From Pontederia crassipes (taxonomy: Eukaryota > Streptophyta > Magnoliopsida > Commelinales > Pontederiaceae), in assembly GCA_030549335.1 (NCBI GenBank), contig CM060198.1:43130353-43194352 (forward strand): a stretch of DNA of 64,000 bases, written 5' to 3'. Below are positions 1-9,834 of this stretch, piece after piece. The position numbers were made by a program, and so were the translations under genes. The notes below the pieces were generated by a model that saw only the letters and a program-made list of their open reading frames with translations, was not told the origin of the DNA and did no database searches. How positions within the stretch are numbered: position 1 is the first letter of the stretch; each line of letters begins with the position of its first letter.

Positions 1-285
1 AGATTAGTTTTAGACTAGTTTTCAGTTCATTTATTAAGCCGATTTTCAGTTTTTGCAAGTAATTCATTCCTCATTGGTAGACAAAATTCAACTAGAACCT
101 CTCCCTTATGAATTTTTCAATTTTGTCTAGTTTACTTTCTTTTCTGAATTTGATACTTCTGAATTCATTTATGTAGGATTTGGACAATCAAGAGGATCAT
201 TATCAATCAGATCCTAAACCTGGAAGAAGATTCTTGAGAAGGAGAAGATTCCAAAGGTTAGAGGCAAGAAGAAGAAGAGGTTAAC

Positions 286-1515
286 ATGGCTGCACCAAGG
301 ATACTCAAGGATTGCTATTCATCTAGTAATGTTAGAAATCAACAATGGAATAGAGTCCTAGCACCTGCTGCAAACTTTGAAGTGAATCTAGCACTAGTCA
401 CAATGATAAGGCAATACCAGTTTGCAGGATTGGGAAATGAAGATTCAGCCTCACTTGGACAATTTCAAAGAAATTTGCAGCACTGTCAACTTCAACAACA
501 CCCCAATGGATGTTGTCTACATGAGGTTATTCACTTTCTCTCTCAAGGACAAGGCCAAGACTTGGTACAAGAAGAGATAGCCACTTGGGAGTCCATAATC
601 CAATTGTTTCTAGTTGAATTCTTTCCACCTAGCAAAACTGATAACTATAGGGATCAGATTGTAAGGTTTTATCAATTGGATAAAGAGAACATATGTGATG
701 CATGGAAAAGACTCCAAGGCTTGTTGAGGGCATGTCCACACCATGGTTTTGAAAGGTGGCAATTGATTAACTACTTCCACAAGGGATTGAACTATCCATC
801 TAAGTTGGCATTGGACACAGCTGCATGAGGGACTTTTGCATCCAGGAACATTGATGAGGCCTACCAATTGATTGAGAATATTGCCAAGAACCACCATTTC
901 ATTGCACATGATAGGACAAGGAGGCCATCCACTGATAATCAAGTCAATAACATCGCTGTCCAAATTGAAGAAGGGTTGCAAAAGGCATTGGAGAAATTGA
1001 ATTTGTCAACCAATGTGGAGGTGTGATGTATGTAGAAACCAAGGCCATGTCACTGAGAGTTGCAACCTGATAATGCAGCAATATGAACAATCTATAGATC
1101 AAGTGAATGCAGTAGGGAATTATGGAGTGGAACCTCCTGCTGATTTTTATACTCCAAAAAATAGGAACCATTCCTATTTTTCCTACAAGGCCAATCACTA
1201 CCAAGGGCCATCAATGCAGAATTCTAATTGGCAGCCTAAGATTTTGCCAAGAAATCAACCACCTCCATATCAAAACCAGTCCTCAACCATTCCAATGCAA
1301 AGACCTCCTTATGAGCAGCCACCACAACCTCAACCCACTCAATTTTCAAAGATGGAAGAGTTGCTGCAACAAATTTTGAAGAAACAAGAGAAATAAGAGG
1401 AGACAATACAGAAGTTAACCAATGGATATGAAGCCTTGAGTGCCAACCAGAAGTTGCTTGAAAGCCAAATTGCCCAACAAGCAAGCACATCTAATAGGCC
1501 ACCCATGTTCTTCCC
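286..1515 (+). pseudogene. gag: Athila-1 gag (capsid/nucleocapsid), broken
   Basis: This would encode the structural protein that packages element RNA. The N-terminus (MAAPRILKDCY) and the motif LLRACPHHGFERWQLINYF near residue 145 match the second copy. Around 450-550 the frame is lost and regained by compensating indels, and a piece of about 12 bases present in the second copy is missing near 570. A TGA stands at 826 where the second copy has a glycine codon. After 1012 a deletion moves the frame. The zinc knuckle that follows is intact (CDVC-RNQG-H-VTES-C, spacing C-2-C-4-H-4-C, near 1025-1070). A stop at 1394 interrupts the C-terminal coiled, Gln-rich part. Not translatable as one protein. 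Confidence 0.88.
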
Positions 1516-2408
1516 TGGACATGCCAGAAGTGAACCCAAAGGAACAAGCCAAAGCTATCCAACTCAGGAGTGGAAGGACTGTGAAGGAGCCATTGAAGAA
1601 GGTTGAAGACAATTCAGCTCAAACAAATCCAAACTCCAAGGCTGCTGAAGAGCCAAATGAAGAACCTATCGTGGAAATAAAAAATCAGCACCCTCAAAAT
1701 GAAGTCAGGGCCAGGGTTTTTGATAAAGTGCCTTTCCCTCAAAGACTAATCAAGGCAAGGCATGATCAGCAATATGGGAGGTTCTTGGAAATCTTGAAGA
1801 AATTATATATCAATGTGCCATTTATGGAGGCAATTCAAGAGATGCCCTCCTATGCCAAGTTTTTAAAAGATATCTTGACCAAGAAAAGGAGAATCATGGA
1901 GCATGAAACTATTGCCTTGACTGAGGAAACTTCTGCCATCATCCAAAGCAAGTTTCCACCCAAGTTAAAGGATCCAGGAAGCTTCTCAATTCCCTGTGAA
2001 ATTGAAAATAGGAAAATTCAAAGGGCCATGTGTGATTTGGGTGCATCAGTGGGTATAATCCCTCTTTCACTTTGTAGGAAGCTAGAAGTTGGAGATATGA
2101 AGCTTACCAACATGTCCTTGCAGCTAGCTGATAGATCCATCAAGTACCCACATGGAATCATTGAAGACATACCCCTCAAAGTTGGCAAATTCTATATTCC
2201 TGTGGATTTTGTGGTACTTGACATGGATGATGACCTGAACACCCCTATTCTCCTAGGGAGTCCCTTCTTAGCCACTGCAGGAGATGTCATAGATGTCAAG
2301 GAGGGAAGATTGACATTCCAAATTGGGGAGGACAAGATAGAATTTAATTTGGTACAAGTTATCAGCAAGTCAAATTTCAGGAAAATAATTTTGAAGATGG
2401 GCAGCTAG
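1516..2408 (+). pseudogene. Athila-1 aspartic protease region
   Basis: An open frame runs from 1440 to 2408, but only from about 1516 does it match the family; upstream it is out of frame with gag. The retroviral-type aspartic protease is centred on MCDLGASVGIIPLSLCRKL near 2028-2085; DLGAS replaces the usual DSG/DTG, as is normal in this lineage. The later ILLGSPFLATAG (about 2250-2280) is the second conserved protease block. The frame then breaks: the segment 2400-2560 matches the second copy only in shifted frames. The enzyme would cut the Gag-Pol polyprotein in the particle. Confidence 0.85.
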
Positions 2409-4130
2409 ATCAGATTATGGAGCAAGTTTCTGCAATAATTCTCATTGAAGACCCATTGCAAAGGTGTCTAATGTTTGATCACTTGAAGGAACTAGAAGAG
2501 CCAGAGGCTAAGGCATGCTAATTTGCATTGAATTCATCCAAATCAGTGGGAAATTCAGAATGAGGTGCAAGAGGTTATCACTACTGAACTCCAACCCAAT
2601 TCAATTCAAGACAACTCTTCTAAATTAGAGCTCAAGCCTCTTCCTAGCAACCTGAAGTATGAATTCTTGGGAGAGAATTCAACATTTCCAGTAATTATCA
2701 ATGCCAATTTGCCAAGAGAGCAAGTGCATGAGCTGCTGAAAAGATTGAAGCTGTACAGGGAGGTAATTGGCTATTCAATTGAAGATATCAAGGGTATTAA
2801 TCCTTCAATTTGCATGCACAGAATCCCTATGGAGGACAACTACAAGCCCTCAATTGAATGACAAAGAAGACTCAATCCTGTCATGAAGGAGGTTGTCAAA
2901 AAGGAAGTGTTGAAGTTGTTGAATGCTGGAATCATCTACTCCATTTCAGATAGTGAATGGGTCAGCCCTATTCAGGTGGTGCCAAAGAAAGGAGGGATTA
3001 CAGTAGTCAAATCAGATTCAGATGAGTTGATCTCTACTAGGACAGTGACAGTGTAGAGAATGTGCATTGATTTTAGGAAATTGAACAAGTCAATCAGGAA
3101 GGACCACTTCCCACTTCCTTTCATTGATCATATGCTGGAGAGGTTGGCTAAACACTCACTTTTGTTATTTGGATGGCTATTCAGGCTTCTTGCAGATTCT
3201 AATCCATCTACAAGACCAGCACAAGACTACTTTCACTTGTCCATATGGGACATTTGCATATAGGAGGATGCCATTTGGATTGTGCAATGCCCCTACCACA
3301 TTTCAGAGATGCATGATGTCCATCTTTTCAAATTTCATTGAGGACATTATGGAGGTGTTTATGGATGACTTTTCAGTTTATGGGATTCCTTTGAAGCTTG
3401 TTTGGAAAATTTGACAAAGGTGTAGGGAATCCAACTTAATTCTGAATTGAGAAAAGTGCCATTTCATGGTTCAAGAAGGAGTGGTGTTGGGCCATATTGT
3501 ATCCAGTAGAGGGATTGAAATGGACAAAGCAAAGATTGAGATCATTGAGAAGCTACCACCTCTAAAGAATGTGAAGGCTATAAGGAGTTTCTTGGGTCAT
3601 GCTGGATTCTACAGCAGGTTCATTAAAAACTTTTCAATGATAACCAGGCCCCTTACAAGACTGTTAGCAAAGGATGTTGATTTCAATTTTGATGAAGATT
3701 GCATGAAGGCCTTTATTCAGTTGAATGAAGCCCTCATGCTCCAATTGTGCAACCACTAGATTGGGCAGTATCCTTTGAAATCATGTGTGATGCCTCTGAT
3801 CAGGCAGTAGGGGCTGTGCTGGGACAGACCAAGGATAAGAAACATTATGTCATTTGCTATGCTAGCAAGACATTAGATGAGGCTCAAGTCAATTATGCCA
3901 CTACTGAAAAGGAACTATTGGCTGTGGTGTTTGCATTTGATAAGTTCAAGTCCTATCTTATTGGAGCAAAGGTGATTGTCTACACTGATCACTACGCAGT
4001 GAAGCACCTGATCAACAAGAAGGAGTCAAAGCCAAGGCTAATCAGATGGATAATATTGCTACAAGAATTTGATGTGGAAATCAAGGATAAAAGAGGGACA
4101 TAAAACTTGGTTGCTGATCACTTGTCAAGA
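2409..4130 (+). pseudogene. Athila-1 reverse transcriptase and RNase H, broken
   Basis: RT copies element RNA to DNA and RNase H removes the RNA strand. Visible RT blocks are MCIDFRKLNKSIRKDHFPLPFIDHML (3060 on), the PYGTFAYRRMPFGLCNAPTTF block near 3240-3300, and the catalytic FMDDFSVYG near 3360. RNase H has [16 protein letters not shown] near 3780, the [13 protein letters not shown] block and YTDH. Breaks: TGA at 2859, TAG at 3054-3056 (Trp position), a frameshift near 3160, TGA at 3448-3450 (Trp position), another frameshift near 3740, and TAA at 4101 just before [11 protein letters not shown], the RNase H-integrase junction. Confidence 0.88.
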
Positions 4131-5551
4131 ATGGAAGGAATTCAGGAATCTCCATCACTTCCCATCAATGATTCATTCCCTGATGACTTCCTAATGGCCA
4201 TATCAGCTGCCCCAGCTCCTTGGTATGCTAACATAGTAAATTATTTGGCATGTGGAGTCATTCCTTCTGATTACACCTACCAGCAGAAAAAGAAATTTTT
4301 CCATGACTTGAAGGACTTGTATTGGGATGATCCCCTCCTATTCAAGAAGTCCCTTGATGGCATTTTCAGAAGGTGTGTGCCAGAAGATGAATTCCAATCC
4401 ATTTTGTATGAATGCCATTTATCTCCATATAGTGGATATGGGGCCACCCAAAAAACAGCAGCCAAGGTTCTCCAATCTAGTTTTTATTGGCCTTCCTTAT
4501 TCAAAGATGCCTATTTATATGTCAAAAGCTGTGATGTATGCCAAAGAGCCGGGTCAATTTCCAGGAGGAATGAAATGCCACAGAATGGGATCCTAGAAGT
4601 TGAAATTTTTTATATTTGGGGCATTGATTACATGGGACCCTTCCCTAACTCCTTTGGATATAAATTCATATTGTTGGCTGTTGATTATGTGTCCAAGTAG
4701 ATAGAAGCCATCCCTACAACAGCTGTTGACTCCAGGGCTGTTATCAAATTGTTCAAGGATACAATTTTCCCAAGATTTGGAATTCCAAGGGTGGTTATCA
4801 GTAATGGAGGCAGCCACTTCATAGAAAGATGTTTTGAGAACCTCGTAAGCAAGTATAGAGTTAAGCACAAGGTATCAACAGCCTACCACCCTCAAACAAA
4901 TGGCCAAGCTGAAATCTCAAATAGGGAGATTAAGGCCATTTTGGAAAAAATAGTTTCTTAACCAGAAAGGATTAGAGCACCAAGTTGAATGATGCACTTT
5001 GGGCCTACAGGATAGCATATAAATCTCCAATTGGTGTCTCCCCATATAAGTTGGTTTATGAAAAAACATGCCACTTGCCAATTGAACTCAAACACAAGAC
5101 ATATTGGGTTGTCAAGGCACTAAATTTTGATATGCATGCTTGTGGACAGAAAAGACTCCTACAAATTGATGAATTGAATGAGATTAGGCTCAATGCCTAC
5201 CATAATTCAGAATTCTACAAGGAAAGGACCAAGAGGTGGCATGATAACAAGATTTTGAAGAAGGATTTCAAAGTTGGAGACCTTGTGCTATTTAATTCAA
5301 GGCTCGAGTTGTCTCCTGGAAAGTTGAAGTCTAGATGGAGTGGACCCTTCAAAGTTCACAAGGTTTATCCTTTTGGGGTTGTGGACCTTGTCAATGACAA
5401 TGCTGACATATTCAAGGTTAATGGACAAAGACTGAAGTTATACAACCCCACAACCATGGATTCAACTAAGGAGGTGCTGATTTTGCAAGATCCCTACAAT
5501 TGCCTAGTTGAACTCCAATGCAACAATGTCGAGCCTAAAACATTAAAGTAG
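4131..5551 (+). pseudogene. Athila-1 integrase, broken and catalytically altered
   Basis: Integrase would insert the cDNA into the genome. The N-terminal zinc-binding part reads ECHLSPYSGYGATQKT...CDVCQRA; the first-histidine region is altered (GYGAT here, GHGAT in the second copy). The core contains the first Asp (WGIDYMGPF), then ISNGGSHF, where the second copy has ISDGGSHF, so the second catalytic Asp is Asn; the Glu block AEISNREIKAIL is present. A TAG at 4698-4700 replaces Trp and a frameshift lies near 4960. The C-terminal part (PGKLKSRWSGPFKV and following) ends at 5551 with no chromodomain. Confidence 0.88.
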
Positions 5552-6970
5552 GGCACTTCTTGGGAGGTAACCCAAGTCATTTTATACCTAATCTTTTCTG
5601 TTTTGCAGGAATAAGTCAAGGAGGAATCAGATCAATTCACAAATTTTAATTTAGGGAGTACCCCTACTCTCAATTTTGATTTTCTCACTGAAATCCCAAA
5701 ATTGCTGAATTTTAGTGAATTTTCATGCATTTCATTGAATTGTGCACCCCAAAAATTTGATATTGCATATTTCATTGATATCCCTTATTTCTCTGCAGGA
5801 TTAGTTACAATTCATGAAGAATGGACCACCCAAAGCCTCTAGATGAGATACAAAAGGGATCAATTGCACAAATCCAAGAATTTGATACCCTCCCAACCCT
5901 CTCCCTTGCCTATATTTTCACCACTGTGGACAGTTCTGAGAATAAGCTTAGGAGAGAAAACCTGGTGCTTTTCTAAACTTTACACCATATTTTCAATCTA
6001 TTTTAATGCTCATATCACCATTTACCATCAGGTTATCATTGCTTGAATAAGTTATCATTAGTTTCACTCAGTTTTGACAAGTTATCACTGGTTATCATTT
6101 TTTTGGGCTCAATTCAATTCTTACCCTCATTTTAAATCTAAAATGGGTGAAATACCTTATTATGATAGTTAGTACACTCCAATACCAAGTGTTCAAAATT
6201 TGCCATAGCCTTCTTGGTTTAATTGACTTACTCATTCAGGTGCATTTGAATCAATTCTCAGCTGAAAAAAAATTTCTTTTGTGGGTAACACTAGCTGACA
6301 TTCATGAAGTGAATTAGTAATATATGATGTCTAGAAGGAAGTCAAGGCTATTGCTGCCATTTTAAATAGGAAAACTTGACTTTTTGGACCAAGGGATCTA
6401 AACTTTGTTTGAGTTTGAACTATTGCTCACTTCATGAACAGAAAAGAAAAAGTGAAAAGTTGCATTTTGCATTGCATGCATGCATAAATAAAGAGAGTGA
6501 AATTTTAAATAGGAACCTCTCCTGAATAAAGCCAGGATTTTTATCCTGTGACCAGCATGAATAAAAATTAGGTCTTGACCTGTTTACTTGTATTTCATGA
6601 ATAAAAGTCAGGTGTTAAACCTGTTTAAGCAGTGAAAAATCTGTTCATGAAGAGATTTGTTGTTCAACCTTGACAATTCCTGAAATTCAAACTTGTTGCT
6701 GCTAGTACTTCTTCCATGGCTTAAATTTGCCTTAGCCTCTGTGATTCCCTAGCTAGAAATTGAGTTTTTGGAAAGAATGAAGTGTTAGCAAAGTGGAAAA
6801 CTCATTGGACTTAATTCAGCTAGTTTTTAACTTATTTGTGGGCTGTTAATTCAAGTTTGTCCTTAATTTCTGAATGTTTTGCTTGAGGACAAGCAAAAGG
6901 CTAAGCTTCTGCCCCCACTCGTTGCTGAACCTCCCCGCTCGCCGCCCAACTGCCCCTGCTCATCGCCGAA
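5552..6970 (+). other. Athila-1 3' noncoding spacer with AATAAA-hairpin series and GAGGACAAGCAAAAGG motif
   Basis: No gene is seen between integrase and the 3' LTR. Around 6520-6625 three TGAATAAA/ATGAATAAAA motifs each precede a short hairpin: CAGGAT/ATCCTG at 6533-6548, AGGT/ACCT at 6570-6581, CAGGT/ACCTG at 6609-6623. A conserved family motif, GAGGACAAGCAAAAGG, lies near 6885-6901. The last 60 bases (about 6910-6968, GC-rich CCCC...CTCGCCG) are absent from the second copy and separate this motif from the LTR, so the polypurine tract is not recognisable here. Confidence 0.6.
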
Positions 6971-9606
6971 TGATCACTAGCTGATCACAATAGGTTTTTA
7001 TCTCATTTTCTATTCATTTCACCCATATCGAGCCCTTATTTTGCCCAACTTTTGGCCAATTATGCTTGGAATGCAATGGATTGTGATAACTAGCTGATCT
7101 TTCTCATTTTACACTTAATTTCATGTGCATAAGGATTCTGAATTGCTAAAATCCATAAAAATAACAATTCTATGTCAAGTTATCATTTTTTGGGCAAGTT
7201 ATCACTCCAATGTGCAATGTTATCATTTTTCTAGCTTAGCTGATTTCTAATGATTATCTTGTCCTAAATCCCCTGCCATTGTGAATTAATCATGTTTGGG
7301 TAATCATATTTCAACTTGTGCAAAGTTATCAATCCATTTCACAAGTTATCATTTTTGAGTGCCAAGTTATCGTTTTAGGGCGAAACTATCATTTCGATGT
7401 GCAAGGCTATCAATTCTGCATAAAAGCATTAGACAATCATTATATTATTGTCCTAACTCCTTGCTGCTCTGATTTGATCATATTTGGATAACCACAACTA
7501 AACTTATGACAAATTATCATTTTTATGGCATCAAGTTATCATTTTTGGCACCAAAGTTATCATTCCTATGAAATCTTATCAACATTTGATTTCTGACCTC
7601 ATTCACTTGCCATCCTAATCCCTTTGATGCTTTCAATGCTTTGAACCACCCATAATTGGACAATTTTCATGATATGGTGCAAGTTATCATTCCGAATTTT
7701 AGAAGTTATCATTTTTTATTTATGGTTTTTATTCCTGCACAACACCAAATCTCATTTAATAAATGAGCTAATATTAATAGCTGTCCTAATCCTTATTTGT
7801 TTAAATCCTATTAAAGGATATTGATGTTTGCTGTTTTGACTTTTCTAGCAGGGAAAAGAAGGCTGGAAAAGCTGGAAAAAGGAGGGGGGACCACACCAAA
7901 AGCTGTCCAAAAAACTGTTGAACCTGCTGATATTTTTTGGACCAGGGCACTTGGCAAAATAAGGGGGGAATGGAACATTCTCATTTACATCCGAGGGTGT
8001 AGAAGGATAAGATATAAGCTGAGAAACCCTAGAGAAAAAGGGGGCTGGCGATTGCAAGGGTTTGAGCAGGAAGGAAGCAAAGAGGAGCTGAAGTGGAGCT
8101 CCAATCCAGATTCTTGTCGACAGTCTCTGATTACAGGACGTTTTGTATCAATCCTTCCTACTATTGTGTATCAATCTTTGTAATTATGAGAAGCTAAACT
8201 TTATTTCTCCTAGGATAGGGTAGTAGTCTAGTTTGATTGTGGTTGGATATGGACAAATCTGTATTCCTGCACTGATTTACTGATTTTTTGATTCTGTGGA
8301 TTCTAAACTCATATGAATTTGTTATTGTCATTGTAAGATTCTACTGTATTTACAACTGAGGGGTTGTCCTTGATCTACTCTTTGTTCATAAATGAATCAA
8401 GAATCAATGGCAAGCTTCTAGGTTCAACCCAATTAGGAATCTGATTTTCTGATTTCTGAATTTTGTTTTCCCATTTCTGATTCCTGAATTTTATCAAATA
8501 TGTTTTCATCATTTAGGAGCCCTAATTGAATTAATAACTAAGAGGTTGCTTATGGTTTCACTCTTGTTCAGAAATGAATCAAGAGATAATGATGTTTCTA
8601 AGGTTTCAATCCCTGAATTATTGCAAACATTTCACTTACTAATTTCTGATTTGTAAATTTTGATTTCCTGAATCTATGGATTCTGCCTTGCTGTTGTAAC
8701 CCCCTGATTATATCATCCACTGAGAAGTGAATTTAGGGCTATCTTGCTGTTCAGAGATGGACCAAGGAGTTGTGGCAGGTGTTGAATTCCAATGAGTGAC
8801 ATGTGTTGAATTCCAATGTTTAATATGTGCTGATTTTATCCAATTGATTAATACTAATGTGGATTTCATTTCAATTTGCAGCTGAGAGGCTGATTTAAAA
8901 TCCTCTTGTTGTTTAGAGATAAACCAAGAAGAATTAGTATTAGGATTGAATTCATTACTTTTCTGATTAGTTGATGCATGAATGTGAGTTGAATTGTAAT
9001 GCCAAACTAAAATTGACAAAATCTGAAAAGACTTGGCAAAATTAGTGAGGGGTTAGTGAACATGCTAATGATAACTTGATATTTAGTTGGGATACTTATC
9101 CAATTCAACCTGGCTTACAATTATATGATAATATATTGATTAGTTTTGGACTAATTGAGCTGTGAGAGCAGCCATGTTTAAAGTTGAATCAGATTTGACT
9201 AAAAATTGATAACTTGTTCCATTCCATCCATAATTAAGTTAGATGAGCCCCAATTCCTAGGAGAACCTTGCTCATTGGTAGATAAACCCTTTTAGCCCTT
9301 AGTTTAGCATTTATAATTCAGTTTTGATAAACTTTCAAAAGTCCAAAAATAGTTATCATTTTGCCACAATTAAAAAATCTATTTTCTATTTCCTTCAATT
9401 TTCTAAAATTATAACTCTAGTTTAGGCTAGTCTAGATTATTTTAAGGAGTCTTTGACTTTAAATCACTGTGGATACGACATTTAAGATTTACTACAATTG
9501 ACCTATGCACTGCACTAGAGAGTGAGTTAGGGAGTTAAACCAAAAATTAAAAAATCTCAAGTTTGACTAAAAAATCAGCAAGTTATCACTACACTCCTCA
9601 AAATCA
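6971..9606 (+). repeat. Athila-1 3' LTR (2636 bp)
   Basis: It begins TGATCACTAGCTGATCA, the same start as the other family LTRs at 14961, 26717 and 48185, and ends in ATCA, giving TGAT...ATCA termini. The following five bases, CTATT (9607-9611), would be the target duplication; its partner is outside the window. Upstream of the promoter (7261-7782) are three units of 160-190 bp containing TTATCA motifs. A TATA-like element (AGATATAAGC) is near 8010. Downstream are four copies of a hairpin module (8381, 8563, 8743, 8905). It lacks the 1.5-kb insert seen in the Athila-2 LTRs, so this is the simpler form. Confidence 0.88.
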
Positions 9607-9611
9607 CTATT

Positions 9612-9834
9612 ACTGAACCACCTCGATCGCCGCGGACAAATTTGCTTTCATTTTCTTCGTTTGTTCTCGGCTTCCTAGACAGCCATTTCAACTTTGCCGA
9701 TTAGGCATTTTTTCAACGTTCAAGCTAGTAACCTTCTCAACCTTGGGCATTTCACTTGAAGGGATGAGGGATACAAAAATTTACTAAAAAATGAAAGAAA
9801 AATTTCGTGTAGATTGCATTTTTCTGATTTCTAA
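9612..9834 (+). other. 5' region of the FAR1-like pseudogene abutting the Athila-1 LTR
   Basis: This short stretch between the Athila-1 target-site bases and the FAR1-like frame holds no ORF. It would include the promoter or 5' leader. A pyrimidine-rich tract ending TTTCTATCAG (near 9855) resembles a 3' splice site, so a leader intron is possible. The Athila insertion therefore sits only about 0.25 kb upstream of the likely start codon. Confidence 0.4.

Larger units (their letters stand above)
1..9606 (+). mobile_element. Athila-type Ty3/Gypsy retrotransposon (Athila-1), 5' LTR outside window
   Basis: The window opens about 55 bases inside the internal region: its first bases match the stretch about 50 bases downstream of the primer-binding site in the second copy (position 19597 on). 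The order is gag, protease, RT, RNase H, integrase, a 1.4-kb noncoding stretch and a 3' LTR. Lineage is called from protein features typical of Athila: protease DLGAS, RT FMDD, RNase H TDH, and an integrase ending without a chromodomain. No env-like frame is visible. All coding parts carry stops or frameshifts, so the copy is dead. Bases 1-285 are leader; a start-like ATG at 173 is followed at once by TAG, and the usable ATG is at 286. Lineage assignment is by recognition, not by a tree. Confidence 0.9.

Noticed and set aside
4593-4868. Minus-strand frames over Athila integrase and RT
   Set aside because: They are mirror frames of the plus-strand pol sequence and match no family.
7261-7782. 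CRISPR-like array from the regularly spaced short repeats
   Set aside because: The repeats are degenerate 6-8 base motifs inside a plant LTR, without conserved direct repeats and unique spacers.
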